A stretch of 64,000 nucleotides of DNA, from positions 1-64,000 of the forward strand of contig MNCI01004885.1 of the NCBI GenBank assembly GCA_015680685.1. The letters are read 5' to 3'. Position numbers and translations under genes: made by a program. Shown piece after piece: positions 25,301 through 40,300 of this stretch. The DNA is from Gnetum montanum (lineage: Eukaryota > Streptophyta > Gnetopsida > Gnetales > Gnetaceae). Numbering within the stretch: position 1 is the stretch's first letter; each line of letters begins with the position of its first letter. Below the pieces are notes generated by a model. It had not been told where the DNA came from. It saw only the letters and a list, made by a program, of their open reading frames with translations, and did not search any database.

Positions 25301-28300
25301 TCAAAAGTTTTCATATTAACTTAAAAGCATTAGACACATCTCCAAATATATAAGCTTTAAAACAAGTTTAAGCTTAATTGAGTATTAAGGTTACATGTAG
25401 GTCAATATATTATCCTAAGTTGTAACAATCCAGCTCAACCTTGGGAATCTTCTGTAATCTGTATTTTCTCTTTTGAAGAGAGAAAAAAAGTACCGAGCCA
25501 TAGACCCTAGCTAATCTTCAGCACAGTTGCTATATTACTATCAGTGAGTCCATGAATTCATTCAGTGTGCCAAATGTTACTATTCTCCTGCTGTGGGATT
25601 TATAGATTGCAGAAATTTGGGTTGCCACTCACAGTGGAAAGATCTTACAGGATCCTGATTGTCAACTTGAGATGACCTTAAAAAACATCAACTCCCAAAA
25701 CAACTTAAAAAAACAACATTTTTAAAAGAAATAAATTATGTTTATGATCCGTGGAGTCACAAATAGTCCTGATTATACGTAATAACAGTTGAACCTTAAT
25801 AGGCAATAGTCCATGGCAGTAGATTAAAAGCCTCAGGAACATGCCAATGTGTAATGACATCTGAAAGACTTTGTATCTTTGGGAAAAATCTGTTTCAAGA
25901 CATAGATACAATATTCAAATTTAAGTTTTGCATAGATAAAAGCTTAAAACAAAACATGATAACCTCAATTGAAGTAGTTGCAGCATACTGATTCTTATTA
26001 AATCTATTACAACATAACAGTTAATTTCACTTAACATTAATGCAATATTGTATACTTCTCTTTAAGTTTATTGTCTTCTGTTCTTGTTTTCCAAGCTAGA
26101 TTTATTCATATTGTATATTAATAAATCCATATCTTTTTCATATAAAAGTTAGGAATGAGAAAAATTAAAAGGTTTTCTGAATATTTGAAAAATTGGGCAA
26201 GTTTTTTGGGAGAAAAATTCAAGATGTATTAGTCCAAAAAATTAAGAAGTTGTAAAAGGGCGTATAGCCCAGGCCAACGTCCTTTGGCCCCATTCAAAAT
26301 CAATCAATAGGAGTATTTCCCAAAATCCTTGCGCAGCCTCCAAAACCCGACAACTCTACAACCCTATAGACCCTACCCTATCCAACAACGATTCCCCAGG
26401 ATGCCTCGAAGTCATGTAGCTATAGAACGCTTGCCTATCCCAACCGGTTCCCTAGCACCCCCCATGCCGCTACTTGAACATCTACCCTTCAACACCCTCT
26501 CTTTGTCTAGACTCTAGGAGACTTCCACCTCCTCCACCACTTGTAGCATTTCAGTTGGTGGCAGCTGCCAACCCTCTTGCATCCAACCCATCTCCATCCT
26601 CTGTTTGTTCTCCTCCATTAGTTGTGTTAGTTCCACATGGTGGCCCTTTACCATATCCTCCATCCATTGCAGGTCTTGGATCCTTTGGGTATCTGCTTGC
26701 CTCTGTGCTTCCTCTTGCATTCCCTACCATTGCAACTGCCATGCCACCCTCTCCTCTTGCCGAGCGTGTTCTGCCACGGTGCAGCATGCCTTTGTAACAT
26801 GAGCAGCGTAGAGAGGGTAGATGGCATTCACATTCATCCCTCACTCTTGCAAAACAACCCTTAGAGGTAGTGCCCTATGTTTTATAAGCCATCCGAAAGC
26901 TTTGACCTTCTTGGGTAGCCTACCCCTTTAGACCTCGTTCCATCCCTTTGTCGGTGCTTTGTCTTAATCACCTCTTTCGGAGGCTTCCCCAGTAGGTCCT
27001 TGGCCTCCATTGCTCTAATATGCTTGCATATGTTCTTCCACAGTTGTGAGCTCCTCATATTAGCCTTCCAATAGTGGTATTTTTTCCGTAGTAGTTGCGC
27101 CCACGACGTTGGCCCATTCGCTTGGCCCATAAACCTGTTAACCAGCCTTTGCATTCCTAGTGTAACCTTAGCTTGGAAGGACAAGAACCCAATTTCCCTC
27201 ACCGATTTCCAGCACGCTGTCTGGGCCTAACACACCAAATGAAGTTTATTTCCACCTTCTCCACCAAACCACACAAACCATCAGATGATCTGGTTAATCT
27301 TCTGCATGATACTAGTTGGTAGTACCGCCATCGAAGTCACGAATCGGGTAGTAGCCATAAGCATTGTCGATGCCAGCACCATCTTCCCTTTTTGGGATAG
27401 AAACCGGGTGGTCCAATGCGTGGTTTTCATCTACAACTGCTCCACCAGCCCTAACTACACCCTCTACTTCTGCCATTCAAAAATTGGCATCTCCAAGTAA
27501 GTGTCATGTATCCTACTCACCAGGATCGCGAGCAGCTGGACAATCCTTCCCCCCATAGCTCCCCTTGCATTGATCAAGTGGATAGCTGATTTACCCCTAT
27601 TAATCTCGAGCCCCAACTCACATTGCATTCTTTTGAGCATCTCTTTAGTGTTGTCGCTTGTGGCATAGCCACCCTAGCAAACAGGATCTTATCATCAGCA
27701 TAATGTGTCGTCAGACATTGGACCCCTGCGATGTTCAGCCCCTGCATACCCTTGACAAGACGATAACTTTGAAGCATATCCGTCACCAAGATAAACAATA
27801 GCGGTGACAGGGGGTTTGCTTATNCTCACCAAGATAAACAATAGCGGTGACAGGGGGTTTGCTTATGTTAGCTCTCTCTTTGGCACTTGGAACCCCCAAA
27901 GCCTCCCATCGATATCAAACGAATACCAACTGTCACTTTGCATCTGAATACACACATTGATGAACCCATGGTCAAAGCCATCAATAGCATTATCTCTCTT
28001 AATGCTGCCCAGCTCACTCTATCATATGCCTTAGTTATGTTCAATTTAATACACATTCCAGGAAACTTGGCCTGCTTGAGGAAGTGCAGAATCTCCTGCA
28101 ACATCAAGACCTGATCCTGTAGAAAACAACCTTTAACAAACCTAGCCTGGTGTTCTCCCACTAGTTTTCTCATCAGAGGTGTTAGACGCTCAACAAGCAT
28201 TTTAGAAAACAGTTGCAATAGAGTATTGCACATATTGATAGGTCTAAAATGAGTTGGCGAGGTTGGGTGGGGCACCTTAGGCAACAACACTATTCATGAA

Positions 28301-31300
28301 CAGTAGATCTCTCTTCTGACCTGTTGCCAACTAAGCATACAGTTAAAGGCATCCAACAGATTTGCCCCCATAACGTCTTCAAATGCTCGAAAGAATTCTA
28401 TAGGCCACTTGTCTGGTCCCGCTGCCTTGTTCGTCTGCATTGACCTGATTGCAGCAAGCAGTTCCGATCTAGAGATCCAAATTGAATTGTTAGAATGGAA
28501 ATTGGGATTTTTTTTACAGATATAATTTGGATGTTGTCATTTGTGATCATCATTAAATGTTCTGAATTGGCATCTATGAGTTATATCTGGATTCTTTTTC
28601 TTTTCTTTTCTTTTAAAAATTAATTAATAGTTAATTTCAAGCTTATCTTGGAATGACATTTACTGAGATCATTCCTATATATTTCTTAATTATTGTTCTG
28701 TTTAATGTTGCTCTGAAGTGGTCCATGAAATTGTTCTGCATTCTTCAAGATATGACATTTACTTTACTTTACCCTTGTTCAATGTAAATTTGCTATTTTC
28801 ATGTTCTGGGAAATTTAATTTGTTTGTATTTTGATAGGAAGAAATTCGCTTCATGCTGAACCCAGAGTTGATAGTTGGTATGCTTTTTCTGCCAGGCATG
28901 GATGACAATGAATCAATTGAAATTGTGGGTACAGAGAGGTTCTCCAATTATGAAGGGTATGTTTCATTGTTTTGATTTATTTCAAACAGTCATTTTGTCT
29001 TTTTCTTCTGAGCTGATCTAATTGGTCATTCTGTCATTCATTATTTCATTGTGTTGATAGTTTAGTAATGCTGCAATGTGTTTGCAGTGAATGCTTTTTT
29101 GTGAATTATCATATTTTCATCAAGCTACTTTAGTATGTATCAAACTTAGGTAGTTCATTTCATGGACTATGTTATGTTCTCTTTGGTCTGGATCGTGTTA
29201 TCGGCTATGTGAGATGTCTATGCAGTGTGGGTTTCACATAAATTCTTAGCTGCAGATGATTTGATGTTTGAAATGTCTTCTTTTAGCTAGTCCTTATTTT
29301 GTAGAGAGGGCAACTACCAGCCTTGTCCAAGAGAGTCCTTGGTCATGATAAAATAATTTTATTGGTGTAATAGTGAGGGGGAGCTATCCTTGTCATGGTT
29401 TTTTCAATTGTCATAATAGCTAAGGAGGAATTATTATTATGGCTGAGAGTTTTTCTGAGAGACCAACTACCTCTACTTTGTTACTTGGGTTTTGTCCCTT
29501 GAAATAAATAATTTTTGTCATAAAGTTGGGTGAAGGGATGAAAATTTTCATGAGAATTTTCATTGAATATAATACAGTGGTTTTGATTTTTGTTTTCAAT
29601 GTGAAAATCAATTCCTATGAATCAATTTAAGATTTTATTAATTTGAAAAATATAAAAGATTATCTTGGCCAAATAATAGATATATATATGTGTTTGAAAA
29701 GGATGAAGACTACCATGGGATGAGGTAGAGAGGGAGAGGGAGCAGGAACAGGCAAGTTTGCTGGCATGGGAAGTAACAGTTCGACTAGGGGTAGCAAAGG
29801 GCTGGATGGGAGCGGGTTGGTTGGTGACACAAGCAAGGGTGTGTTGGGGTCGGGTGGTGCCAGGTCCAGCTTGGGGTGTTGGGATGATGCTAAGACCTAG
29901 GGGTTTTCTAGGGCCTTAGTGAGGATTGACGGTTCCTTAAGATTGGAGATTCCCCATGTGCCATCGGAGGGTTTAGGCATGATGGAGTGGAGTTTTATAG
30001 GAAGCTTTGTTTCAAGTGGGACGTGGTCCAAGTTGGAGCTCGTTCGGAAATGGGTCATTGCTACTTGGGGACTCGGCAACGTTGGGTTGTGAAGTTTATC
30101 AGAGGAGCTTATCCTCTTTGTTTTTCGTAGTGTTTAGGACTAGGCTTGAATCCTTTTGGGTGGTCCTTGGTTTTTCAGTGCGTGGGGACTAGGTCTCACC
30201 CCATGGCAGCTAGTTGCGCACCGAGATAAGGATCTCTTCTCCTAGGCTTCAGTTTGGATCCAGGTTTCTAGGGTTCCATGGGAGCTTTGGATGCCGATCT
30301 TTTTCAAATTGCTAGTTGCATTTTTCGGGGAGTTCATTGTTCTGGATAAGTTTACCATGATGATGGAATGTATGGGCTTTGCTCGTTTTTGTGTTTGGCG
30401 GTGCCTGTCACCTATGGACCTTCTCAAGGAAGTGGTTTTGGCACTACCTTTTGGGGAGGAACAGATTATAGTTGAATACAAGAATTTGCTACTGGAGGGC
30501 ATAGTGTCAAAGTCTAGGGGTGAGTCCTGTAAGATTTGTGGTAAACTAGGCCATAGAACGGAAACTTGCAGGGCTAAAGCAAATGCAAGGGACGCGAAGG
30601 GCTAGAAGTAGGTAAAAAGTAAGGGGTGGGTAGTGTGCCAGGTGCAGCCTATAAGGGCCGATAAGCCATGAGGCCCCTCACAATCACCTACAAAGGTTAT
30701 GGAGATATTGCTAGAGGAGTTGGAGGTAGCCAGCTTGGAGCAGGTTGACCAGGATCTAGGGAAGATGGATAATGTGTCGGTCTACTTGGCTGTTGAGGAT
30801 GGTTTTGCCATGGCATCAGAGCCATTGCAGCAGAGTAAGGAGTTGCCTCCTCTTGGGGATTGGGTGTTTGTGGTTAGGGGCTCATCTAGAATGGGCATGG
30901 GGGAGATCCTACGGTCTAATGATTTTAGTGGTGATGGATTTAAGGTCTCAATGGAGGTGGGGAAGGTTTGCTACCCATCCATGCTGGTGGTGCACAACCG
31001 ACAAATCCAACTGGAAATCAATTTAGGCATTTAGACCCTCAAAGAGGTCTATTGGAAACATATGATTGATTGACCATGAAGATTATGACATGGAATTGTA
31101 GAGGGCAGGGCACCCGCTATAAGCAACATGCTCTTAAGGAGATTGTGCACAGGGATAAATGCGATGTTGGGTGCTTACAAGAAACAATTCTATAACAATA
31201 GGAATTTGGATTTCTGCAATGGGAACGTTGGTATGTCCAACATGTGGCTTGCTGGAGACATGTTGGTGGCTTAGTAGTGATTTCTAGGCTAAATTTCCAC

Positions 31301-34300
31301 TTGCTAGACGTTTCAGATTGGAACATTACCATTCACTTACCGTCTCCTAGGCTCTGGCTCACTAATTTCTATGGGAAGCAGGAGTGGGAGAAATGCCTCA
31401 ACAAGCTGAGGAGAGTTGCAATGTAAATCCTTGATAGGCGGCATTGGATGGTTGTGGGGGACTTTAACCAACACCTATATGCTTGGGAGAAGATAGGGGA
31501 TGATTGCACCATGTTATCAGGTGTTGAACAATTCTTGCAATTTTTGCACCGGTATGATCTAGTGGATGTTGAGATTGCAAACTGTTGCTATACCTGGAGC
31601 AACCGTCAGGAAGGTAACACCAGAGTGATGTTAAGGATTGATTGGGTGTGGGTGGGGTCGTTCATCTTGTTGAGGTAGGAGGTGCGTGTCATTGGGATAG
31701 AAAGGCGGACCACGAATCATAGGTCAATGATCTGTTGGGTTGAGAGGGAGCTGTACCCCCTACTGTTGCGGTTCTGCTTTGAGAGAGCTTGGCTCATGAA
31801 ATCATGGCTATGGCCTTTGGTTGCTGCAATTTGGGAATGCTATCCTTTAGCTAGCGATCCATGTGAATTCTTCACCAATGGGCTTAACCTTTTGAAGAAC
31901 GAAATTCACTCGCATCAACAAGAAGAGAAATATACTTTCCATTTACATCGTGGGACATTGGAGTAGCAGCTCCTACGTGTTCAGGCAAGGCAAGAGGTGG
32001 GGGAATCTTTAGCCTAGGAAGAGCAAGGTCTCCTTTTCACACTCCAACAACTGGATAAAGAAGAATTAGAGTATTGGAGGCAACACTTGAGGAACAAATG
32101 GCTGAAAGATGGCAATCAGCCGACGAGTTTTTTCTTTGTGGTGGCTCAAGCTAACTAGTTGGCAAAGAGGGTGCCAAGTTTGGTTAGACAAGGATAGGTG
32201 TTGGAGTAGACACTAGAGATTGTGTAGGAATTCCACTCTTATTGGGTGAATGTATGGTAGTTGCGGGAGAGGGAGCCGTTGTCAGTGCCGGTGCAGAAGG
32301 TTCTCATTGCTGAGGATAACCAGAAATTGCTTGAGCCTTTCTCATGGTAGGAATTGGAGAGGGCCATGGGGGATCTTCAGCTAGGTAGGTCCCTTGGACA
32401 TGATGGGTGGCCCATCAAATTTTTCTGGGAATTTGCGGATGTGTTGGGGGAAAATGTTCTGGATGCTTTCAACAGTATGCTTAGATGAAGACAAATTTGT
32501 TGTGAAATTAACTGTTCACGGATCGTCCTTAATCCTAAGATTGCCTTCTCATTTGAGCCATTGCACTATAGGCCAATTGGAGTGTGCAATACGCTCCTTC
32601 ACCTTTTTGCTAAGTTGTTAGTTAGGAGGATGGCTCCTTTGATGCCAAGGCTCGTGCACAATAACCAAGTGGGGTTTGTGAAAGTTCAGCTCCTACAAGA
32701 TCAGGTCATTTTGCTTCAGGAAATCCTTCACTTTCTAAGATCGGCATAGTTCCTAGGGTTGTATTTTAAACTTGACATTACGAAAGCTTATGGCACTGTT
32801 TCCTGGGATGCTTTTCTAGACGTTATGTTGAGTAAAGGTTTCAGCAGTGATTTTGTTGATTTGTGCCTTCACTTACAATCATTTGCAACCTATTCCATTT
32901 GGTGTTTTTCCTCACTTGGGCTGGGATTGAGGCAGGGAGACCCTTTTTCTTTGTATTTGTTCATTCTTGTGATGGATATCTTACAAGATTATTGCAAAGC
33001 TGAAGGGGTGTAGGGGCTACACATTAATGGGGTGGAGTGCTTGGTTGAACACTATGCAGATGATACCATTTTATTTATGCATGCTTCAGTCATGTAGGCC
33101 AAGGCTATGGATAGGGCTTTATTGTGTTTGGCTGGGGACGTGGGTCTGGAGGTGAAGAGAGCCAAGTCTGCACTTTACCTGACTTACACCGATGCAAGAG
33201 TGAAGACTAGGATCATGTAGATACTGGGGATCCTGCCAGGGATTGAGTAGGACATGTACCTTGGTTTCCCTATGTTTGGTTGGAACCGTCGACGAGCTTG
33301 GATTAAATTGCTCCAAAGGATGCAGCAGTAGATTGGGCATTGAACCAACCAATTTCTAACATGAAAAGGTAGAATGCTTCTTGCCTCAACTGTGTTGTTG
33401 CCTATTGCTCATTTCATAGCATCCATTGCCTCTCCTTCCTAGATATCAGGAACAAGGTCAACCAATTGATTTAGAATTTTGTTTGGTTTGGGGGGAAAGT
33501 AGGGCACCGTTTGCATTTAGTGGCTTGGGATATTGTGGTGCGGCCCAGGGCGGTAGGCAAGATGGGAATTTTGAAATTTTCTGACCTGGTGATGGTAGGC
33601 TAACAAGAGTTAATGCAGAGATTGTCATGGGTTGGTTTGGATGAGTTGTCGTGGGTTCACATTATGAGAAATAATTACCAGCAATGGACTGCAATGCCTT
33701 ATGATTTGATTCTATGGCGTACCATTTGTCAACATGCGCTTCAGATGAATCAACTTGGTTGGAATATGGTACCACCATGCTTGATTATTAATGATCAGTT
33801 TCCGGCCATGCTTGGGTGGTTATTCGTTTGGATGGGGTGCTTTCCGAAAAAGATCAAAGCCTTCTTATGGTTAATAAACCGTGCTGCCATTTTGGTGCGT
33901 GTTGAGTTGCAACGTAGGGGGTTATGGATTGAGGACATGTGTCCTGCATGCACTCAAAATGGCAGAAACATGGAACCATCTTGCGTTGAGTGCCCTTTTA
34001 GTTGGGCAACATGGATGGTGGTTGGTTTCATGCCCCCTATCATTTTAAATGGTGATTCACAAACAATTGCCATTATTTGGTGCTTGTGCTGGGCACGAAA
34101 TTGGCTGATTTTTCGATAGGTGCTACTTCCCCCACTAGCGCACATTGCTACAGAAGGTATCACATTGTGGTGGGAGTCATGGTTACCATGGGCGTGATGC
34201 CAATGCTTGAACCTTTGTGTGAGTGTTATCAGGGTAAAGTGGAGTTGTGGGACCTTGGGAAGTGTGTTGGTTGGGATGGTCTGCTACGTCAGCTGATGGG

Positions 34301-37300
34301 GGATTTGACACTGCTAGATGGCAAAATTTTCACCAACTGGTAGGATAATTCTACCGTGTTCTGTGGGGTTAGGATTGACCTCACGGAAGAAGCATTGGTT
34401 GAGGCTTTGAGTGTGCCAGTTGCTGGCAAGGTGGTGATGCCCACACTAAGAGGACTTCAAGATGCCTAGAGTTTCTTTGTTGGCCTTGTGCCATGAACTG
34501 CTAGTGATCAAGTACCCCGGTTTGCTCTTTCTGATTTGTGGCAACTATTTGTAGATTTTGTTGAGCATTTCTTTGTCCAAATGGGTAACGGTTGGAAGCT
34601 GCAAGGTGCTTTGCCCAAGTGCCTTCGCATGGGATGACAAGTTAATCTGCCAGGTTTTTTTTTGGCATCTTTAAGGTGCTAGAGGACAAGGCGACACTTG
34701 GGTTTGATCCTTGCTTTGTGGAGGGCTGTGAGGCTGGCGCCAATGACGTGTGATGTGGGAAGTTTTGACCACTTTATCTACTATAGATGGAAGAAACCAA
34801 TGAATGTGGAAGCAGCAGAAATTTTGCCTGATTTTGTGGTTCTAGCACTCATGGCCTCTAGTGGGCTGGTGGTTGCGGCAAAGGTAATTGAGTTGGGAGA
34901 AAGTTTGATGGGGCTACAAGCCCAGATCGTGCTGGCGCGCGAGGAGGTTGTGTTGGAGGCATGCATCAAAGAGCGCCAGACACTGGATGCAAAGTGGGCC
35001 GCTAGAGAAGAGATTTTCTAGTGGTAGATTGAGGCCTAACTGTAGGTGTGGTCATATGCCTTGACACCTTTAGGGGAGGTGGGGGTTTGTTGTTGCGGTT
35101 GTGCTGTTGTTTCTTTTTTGATTTGTTCTTTATGGTTGTCTTTCTTTGTGAAAGGTTAGGTTGGTATGGGGGTCTGGGCCAGTGGCAAGGATTTCTGTGG
35201 GTTGAATCTCTATTTTTAGGTAGGTCCAATGGACCTATTTTTGGTTTCTCTGTTGGTTTCTCCGTGGGTTAGATTGGGGTGTTCCATGCATGAATGTGGG
35301 GCACGTAGATTGTTTTTGTTTGGGGTGGGCTAGCACCCTAGTTTTGTGGATTTGTAAGGTGCCATGAGGGTCTACCCTCCAATATCTCTTCTTGTATGGT
35401 ATATATATATATTTTGAGAATGGGTCAAGCAAAATTGGTATTAAAGAAAAGCGAGATATGTACAAAAGTAGAAACATCAGTTCTTCTGGGAATCTTTGCA
35501 AAGGCGGTGGCCAGGGTAGCACCTGGGGGTCATTCCTGCGTTATGGTGCAAGGGCATGCCTATAGTTTGCCCTACAATAACTATTGTTTATGAAAGATGT
35601 AGGGGTTAGGGACAGACAGCCTTGGCAACATAGCAAGATAGACAGGTTCCTTCTTCTGGCGATGTTGATGCTCCAGGCCTATCAATGACTGTGAAGCTAG
35701 CTTGGCATGATTACGCGTGCCCTAGCAGTAGCACATTATTGGAGGCGTGTTGCATTGTTGCTGAGCAGGTGTGGATGGAGGAGGAAGTGCAGTGGCAATG
35801 CTGGTGGGAGGAGATGTGACAACAAGCCCTGAGGGAGGCAAACATGGCAAGATTGTAGGATATTCAATGGATGGAGGCGGTTCTTACGAAGCACCGTGCA
35901 GGCCTGGCACAGCTAATCACCGTGAGCAGGTCATTGCGCTTGGGCCAGGTGCTGCAATGCAATAGATGATGACAACAACAGCCGTGTCGGGAACTTCGGT
36001 GGGGGCTAAGGTTGGGGGGTTGGTCCGGCAGGCCAACAGTTCCTCAGCCCTGGACACATCTTGTTGAGGGTACACGGCCTGTATGGGTGCATGGGGGAGG
36101 AATTGATTGTTAGGCAAATGAATAAATGAATTAATTTTCTGTTTCCCATGGGGACATTATATGTTTGGCTTCCGTTGTCATGTGAATTCTAGTCCTTGAG
36201 TGATGGGTGGGATTGCTGTGGGGATGGTGTGTAGGTGCTCATGACAAGGGCATGTGGCTGAGGTTTTCTGGTGACGGGGGCGTTGGCCGCGATGTACATT
36301 TGTACCTTTATTTTTTTTGGATTAATACAAGCTTGAACATTTTTCCAAAAAAAAAAGAAAAAAGAAGAAGAAGAAGAAGTAGAAACATCATCAAACATGA
36401 CAGATCAGATCGGGGTTAAGACACCCACCCTTACCCATGTGAGCAACACCCCCTGCACCAAAAATGCTTGCAGCAATGACCATTCCCCCAAAACCCCCAA
36501 ACCCGTAGCAGCCAAGAAGTTCTTGTTAATATAGTCCCAAAATTTTCTCAAAAAAGTTAATAGATATATAAAATAAATATATAGCTAAACTAGTGATGCA
36601 CAATTAACTTCATATTCATTTGAATGATAATTTTATATATCAACTTGAGATTCACTTATTGAGTATAGGAACATCATCATTAATTTAGACTAACTAACGA
36701 GATAATTTTTTTTGATTGTTGCTTTTTCCTAAAACCATTCTACAGAAAGCTAGAGTTTTTGAAATATGCCAACTTCATTTCCTATGAACTAAAAATGAGA
36801 TTCATATTTGTAAAACATTTTTTCATATTAGACAGTGCAGTTAGTCAAATCTTTGGGATATTTGAAGCATACCTGGTTTTGATGATATATACAGCTATGC
36901 CTCAGGATTTCGCTTTTCTGGGAATTTTATTGATACAAAGAAGCGAGATGTTTATGAAAGATGTGAAAGCAGAATAGTAGCAATTGATGCATTATGTCTT
37001 CTTGGAGAGAATCAATTTCAAGTTAAAAAAATACGCAGGTAAAATTTCTACTTGAATATAGTGTTTCAGTCTCTTTGGAATGATTTTTTGTGCTACCAAG
37101 TGATCTTGAAATATATATGTATATTTGCTTTTAGTTGTTGATGTTATGAGTGTCTTCAGTAACATCAGGTGTAGCCTATTTAAGAGAATATTTTTAAAAA
37201 ATTGATTGGAGAATGTAGATTTGCAGCAGTCAATTTTCCCTATTTTGAAGGTGTTTTGATCATTCATGAAATGAGACATGTTCATGAATAAGCATGGAAT

Positions 37301-40300
37301 ATAACTACAAATGTCTCTGAATGAATATGGAATATATTTTCGTTTCAAAATAACATGTGCTACTAGTGCATTCCATCTGTGTGTGTTCAATCAATCCATA
37401 TTCCAGATATGATCAATTACATGGCAATGCATAAGGATATGATTATCATTTTGTATGTGTTTTTACAAAAACGTGTTGACTATTGTCCATCCCCATTTCA
37501 TAAAGTGATCTGCGGTAAATATTTTCTTTTGCCTTCTCAAAAAATACATATTTTAATAATAGACTGACCTTTTTTCAGCATATGATTTCCCTGTCTATTT
37601 GACTTATATGTAAAGTATGATCCTTCTGCAAACTTGCATCATACTTTCTTTAGTGTCTCATTGTCAAATACGTTGGCTAGGTTAATGGTGAGCCCATCAT
37701 ATATGGGATAAAGGCAGCAACATGACGAATTTATTTTGTTTTCCCAGTCCAATTTTTGATGGGACTCAATTCATATTTTTTTATTCATGTGTATGAATTT
37801 ATTTGCAACACATTTCCAAGTCATTTTTTAGTATATGTTTATTCCATCCAAATGTTATTTTTGAATTGCTTAATTAAATTCTACATATTAAATTTACCTT
37901 TTGAAGATGTCCAAATAGATGATAAAATCTGTAGATTATATTAGGCTGATTATTATGATGTTAAGATATACACTGCTCTAAATATTTTAAGACTATTGAA
38001 TTGAAATAGCAATAAGATCTGATATTTATAATAATAAAAAGCATGATATTGTATCTCATTTAACAGTTACAAATAATGCAGAAGTAACATAATATATACT
38101 TATTACGCTTTCTAATTGTTGGAATTTCTTTTTTCGTTTTCCTTTTTTTTGTTACAGAGAAGCAAACAAGGCTTTTTGTGGTTTCTTCAATCATGCAGAA
38201 ATCAGAGGGTACTTTAGATACTTCAATAAGAGTGGCACACATGACAAACATAACTGCACAAGAGTCTCTAATATGGCAAATGATAACTTCGTAAGAGTCT
38301 CTGATATGTCAAAGCAGGTCTGTGTTAGGAATATGTTCTTGTGATTTTGGTATGGTGTTTTATACTATTTTAAAAATCCAAATTTTCTGAAGTTGTTTAC
38401 TTTCAGATATCTTAAGTACATTTTTGTACTCTTACATTGAAACTTTTAATTTTAGGTTTTACTTAGCACATGAATGTTTAATTGAAGCATATTTTTTCAG
38501 CATTTCATTTTTCTCATATTTTGTTATTTTTTAAAAATGATTTTTAATATAAAATTTATTTCCATTGTTACAGTGCGCATGCATTGATTGCATAACTGGT
38601 TGGGCTTTTTAGAATAAAATAGAAACGAGTCATAGTCATGAAAATCAAGAATTGAAAAATCAAACTTGATAGCTAAATAAGTAAATTCATAACTATGTTG
38701 AGTTCCAGATCATGCGTTTGGAACATTAGTGTTACATAACGGAAACATTTTTTAGACGTATGACAGTATGATTTAGGAAGAGTACTGGGTACATGGTTGG
38801 ACAAGTGTTGTGATTAATCCATCTTGAATAAAATGTGTTCCTAGAATTGAACATGTCCTTAGTGGAATTGAAATATTGCATTGAAAATTTTGAAAAATAG
38901 GGCATAATGAACTCTTTGCTTTAAAGGTTGTTTGGACTAACATTTTTGAAACCTAACAACTTTGAAAACAGACATTCACCCGTGAATTATAAAGTCAAGC
39001 AAACTGACAATTGGCAACACAAAATTAAAGCATAAAAGTTTGAATCAGCTAATGGTAATATTAGATGATAATTTAGTTGTATAAGCAATCAATATTTGAT
39101 CTAGGAATTAAATGCCTTCAATCAAAGAAAACTAGTCTAGGGATTGTAGAAAAGAACACAATGGAAGTTATAGTGGTTTTGTAGAATGTGCCTCCTGCTA
39201 ACTGACTCTTATTTAATCCAAATGGATGCAAATCATTTTGTTTTATTGACACACTACTAGGTTTGCATTATCTTGAATTGAAAGTGGAAGATAGATTCAA
39301 CTCCCCTGAGAAGAGCACTTCTGGAGGTTGTGGAGGTCAGGAGCCCTTAAAGATGAGTTACTACCTATTTGTGCTGTGACCACCCATTTGAGACAGCGTT
39401 TTAATGTGGCAATACAGAAACAAGTAGGGATCTAAATTTGAAGCGTTTCTTTAGATTTGCTTATATTCTGTTTTCTTCTTTTGAAGTTTTTTGGTTGAGT
39501 GGGAATTACGGATCTAAGTATGTCTCTTGCTAAAAAATTTGATGGATGTTTATATGGCCTTTGGAGGATGGAGTTTGTAGATTTGCTGTATGAAAGGGGA
39601 TGGGATGTTTTAACAAGAAAACCTTCTTCCATGACTGAGGACGATTTTTAGAAATTAGATTGAAGGACACTAGAAATTTTAGATCTCAACTTGGAACATT
39701 TGCATTTTTAATGGAAAGACCTTTGAAATGATTGATGCAATGAAAAGATGGAAAATCAACATTGCAAGGTGCTACTCATGGCCATGGTGAGGACATTAAA
39801 TGATGCATCAACATAAAACCGCAATGGNAGCTCCGCCTAGGAGCACTCGCAGCTAATGCCCAAAACAAAGTATGGGCATCACCCCTCCCGTAGCCATTGC
39901 TGGGCATTATGCCCGTGGGCGCGGTCAAGCTGTTTCTGCCGTTGGGCCTCCTTCGCCTGGAGCCGCTCCTGCTCCGCCTGTTCCTCTAGCTCGCGCCTTC
40001 TCTAAGCCTCCACCTCCTGCGTTAGCTCCTCCCGAACCTGGGCCCTGATTTCGTCGATGAGGCGGGCCCGGGCAGCCTCAGCAAGGAGCTCCTGCTGCTT
40101 GACTTGCTCCTGCTCGCGCTCGGTGACCTGGGCCTCAATGTTGGCCCGGGCCTACGCGAGGGCCTCGTTCCACTTGGCCTCCCACTCTTCCCGCACCTCG
40201 TCCGCCGCTCGTTGCGTAGCCTGCTGAAGCTCCTCCTCCCAATTCCTCCGGCCAGACGTCTCCGGCGGGGGGGAAAGCGAGCGCTCGGGGGAGCGCCGTG

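Larger units (their letters stand above)
29700..35411 (+). mobile_element. LINE copy D, most complete copy (sense to PARG)
   Basis: Plus strand, about 5.7 kb. ORF1 (about 29740-31035) has a DUF4283-like region and a CCHC knuckle. ORF2 starts at the ATG at 31076 with endonuclease (31076-31760), RT (about 32340-33600), a zinc-knuckle/zf-RVT region (33815-34060), the GLQDA domain (about 34255-34720), a coiled coil (34780-35021) and a 3' UTR ending in an AT-repeat near 35411. Dozens of stops, mainly TAG where CAG or TGG is expected, and frameshifts make it inactive. Being in sense orientation, it is copied into the PARG pre-mRNA. Confidence 0.8.

Noticed and set aside
29680-35415. ATATATATAT at both ends of LINE copy D as its target-site duplication
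   Set aside because: The words are simple AT repeats of unequal length and could match by chance.
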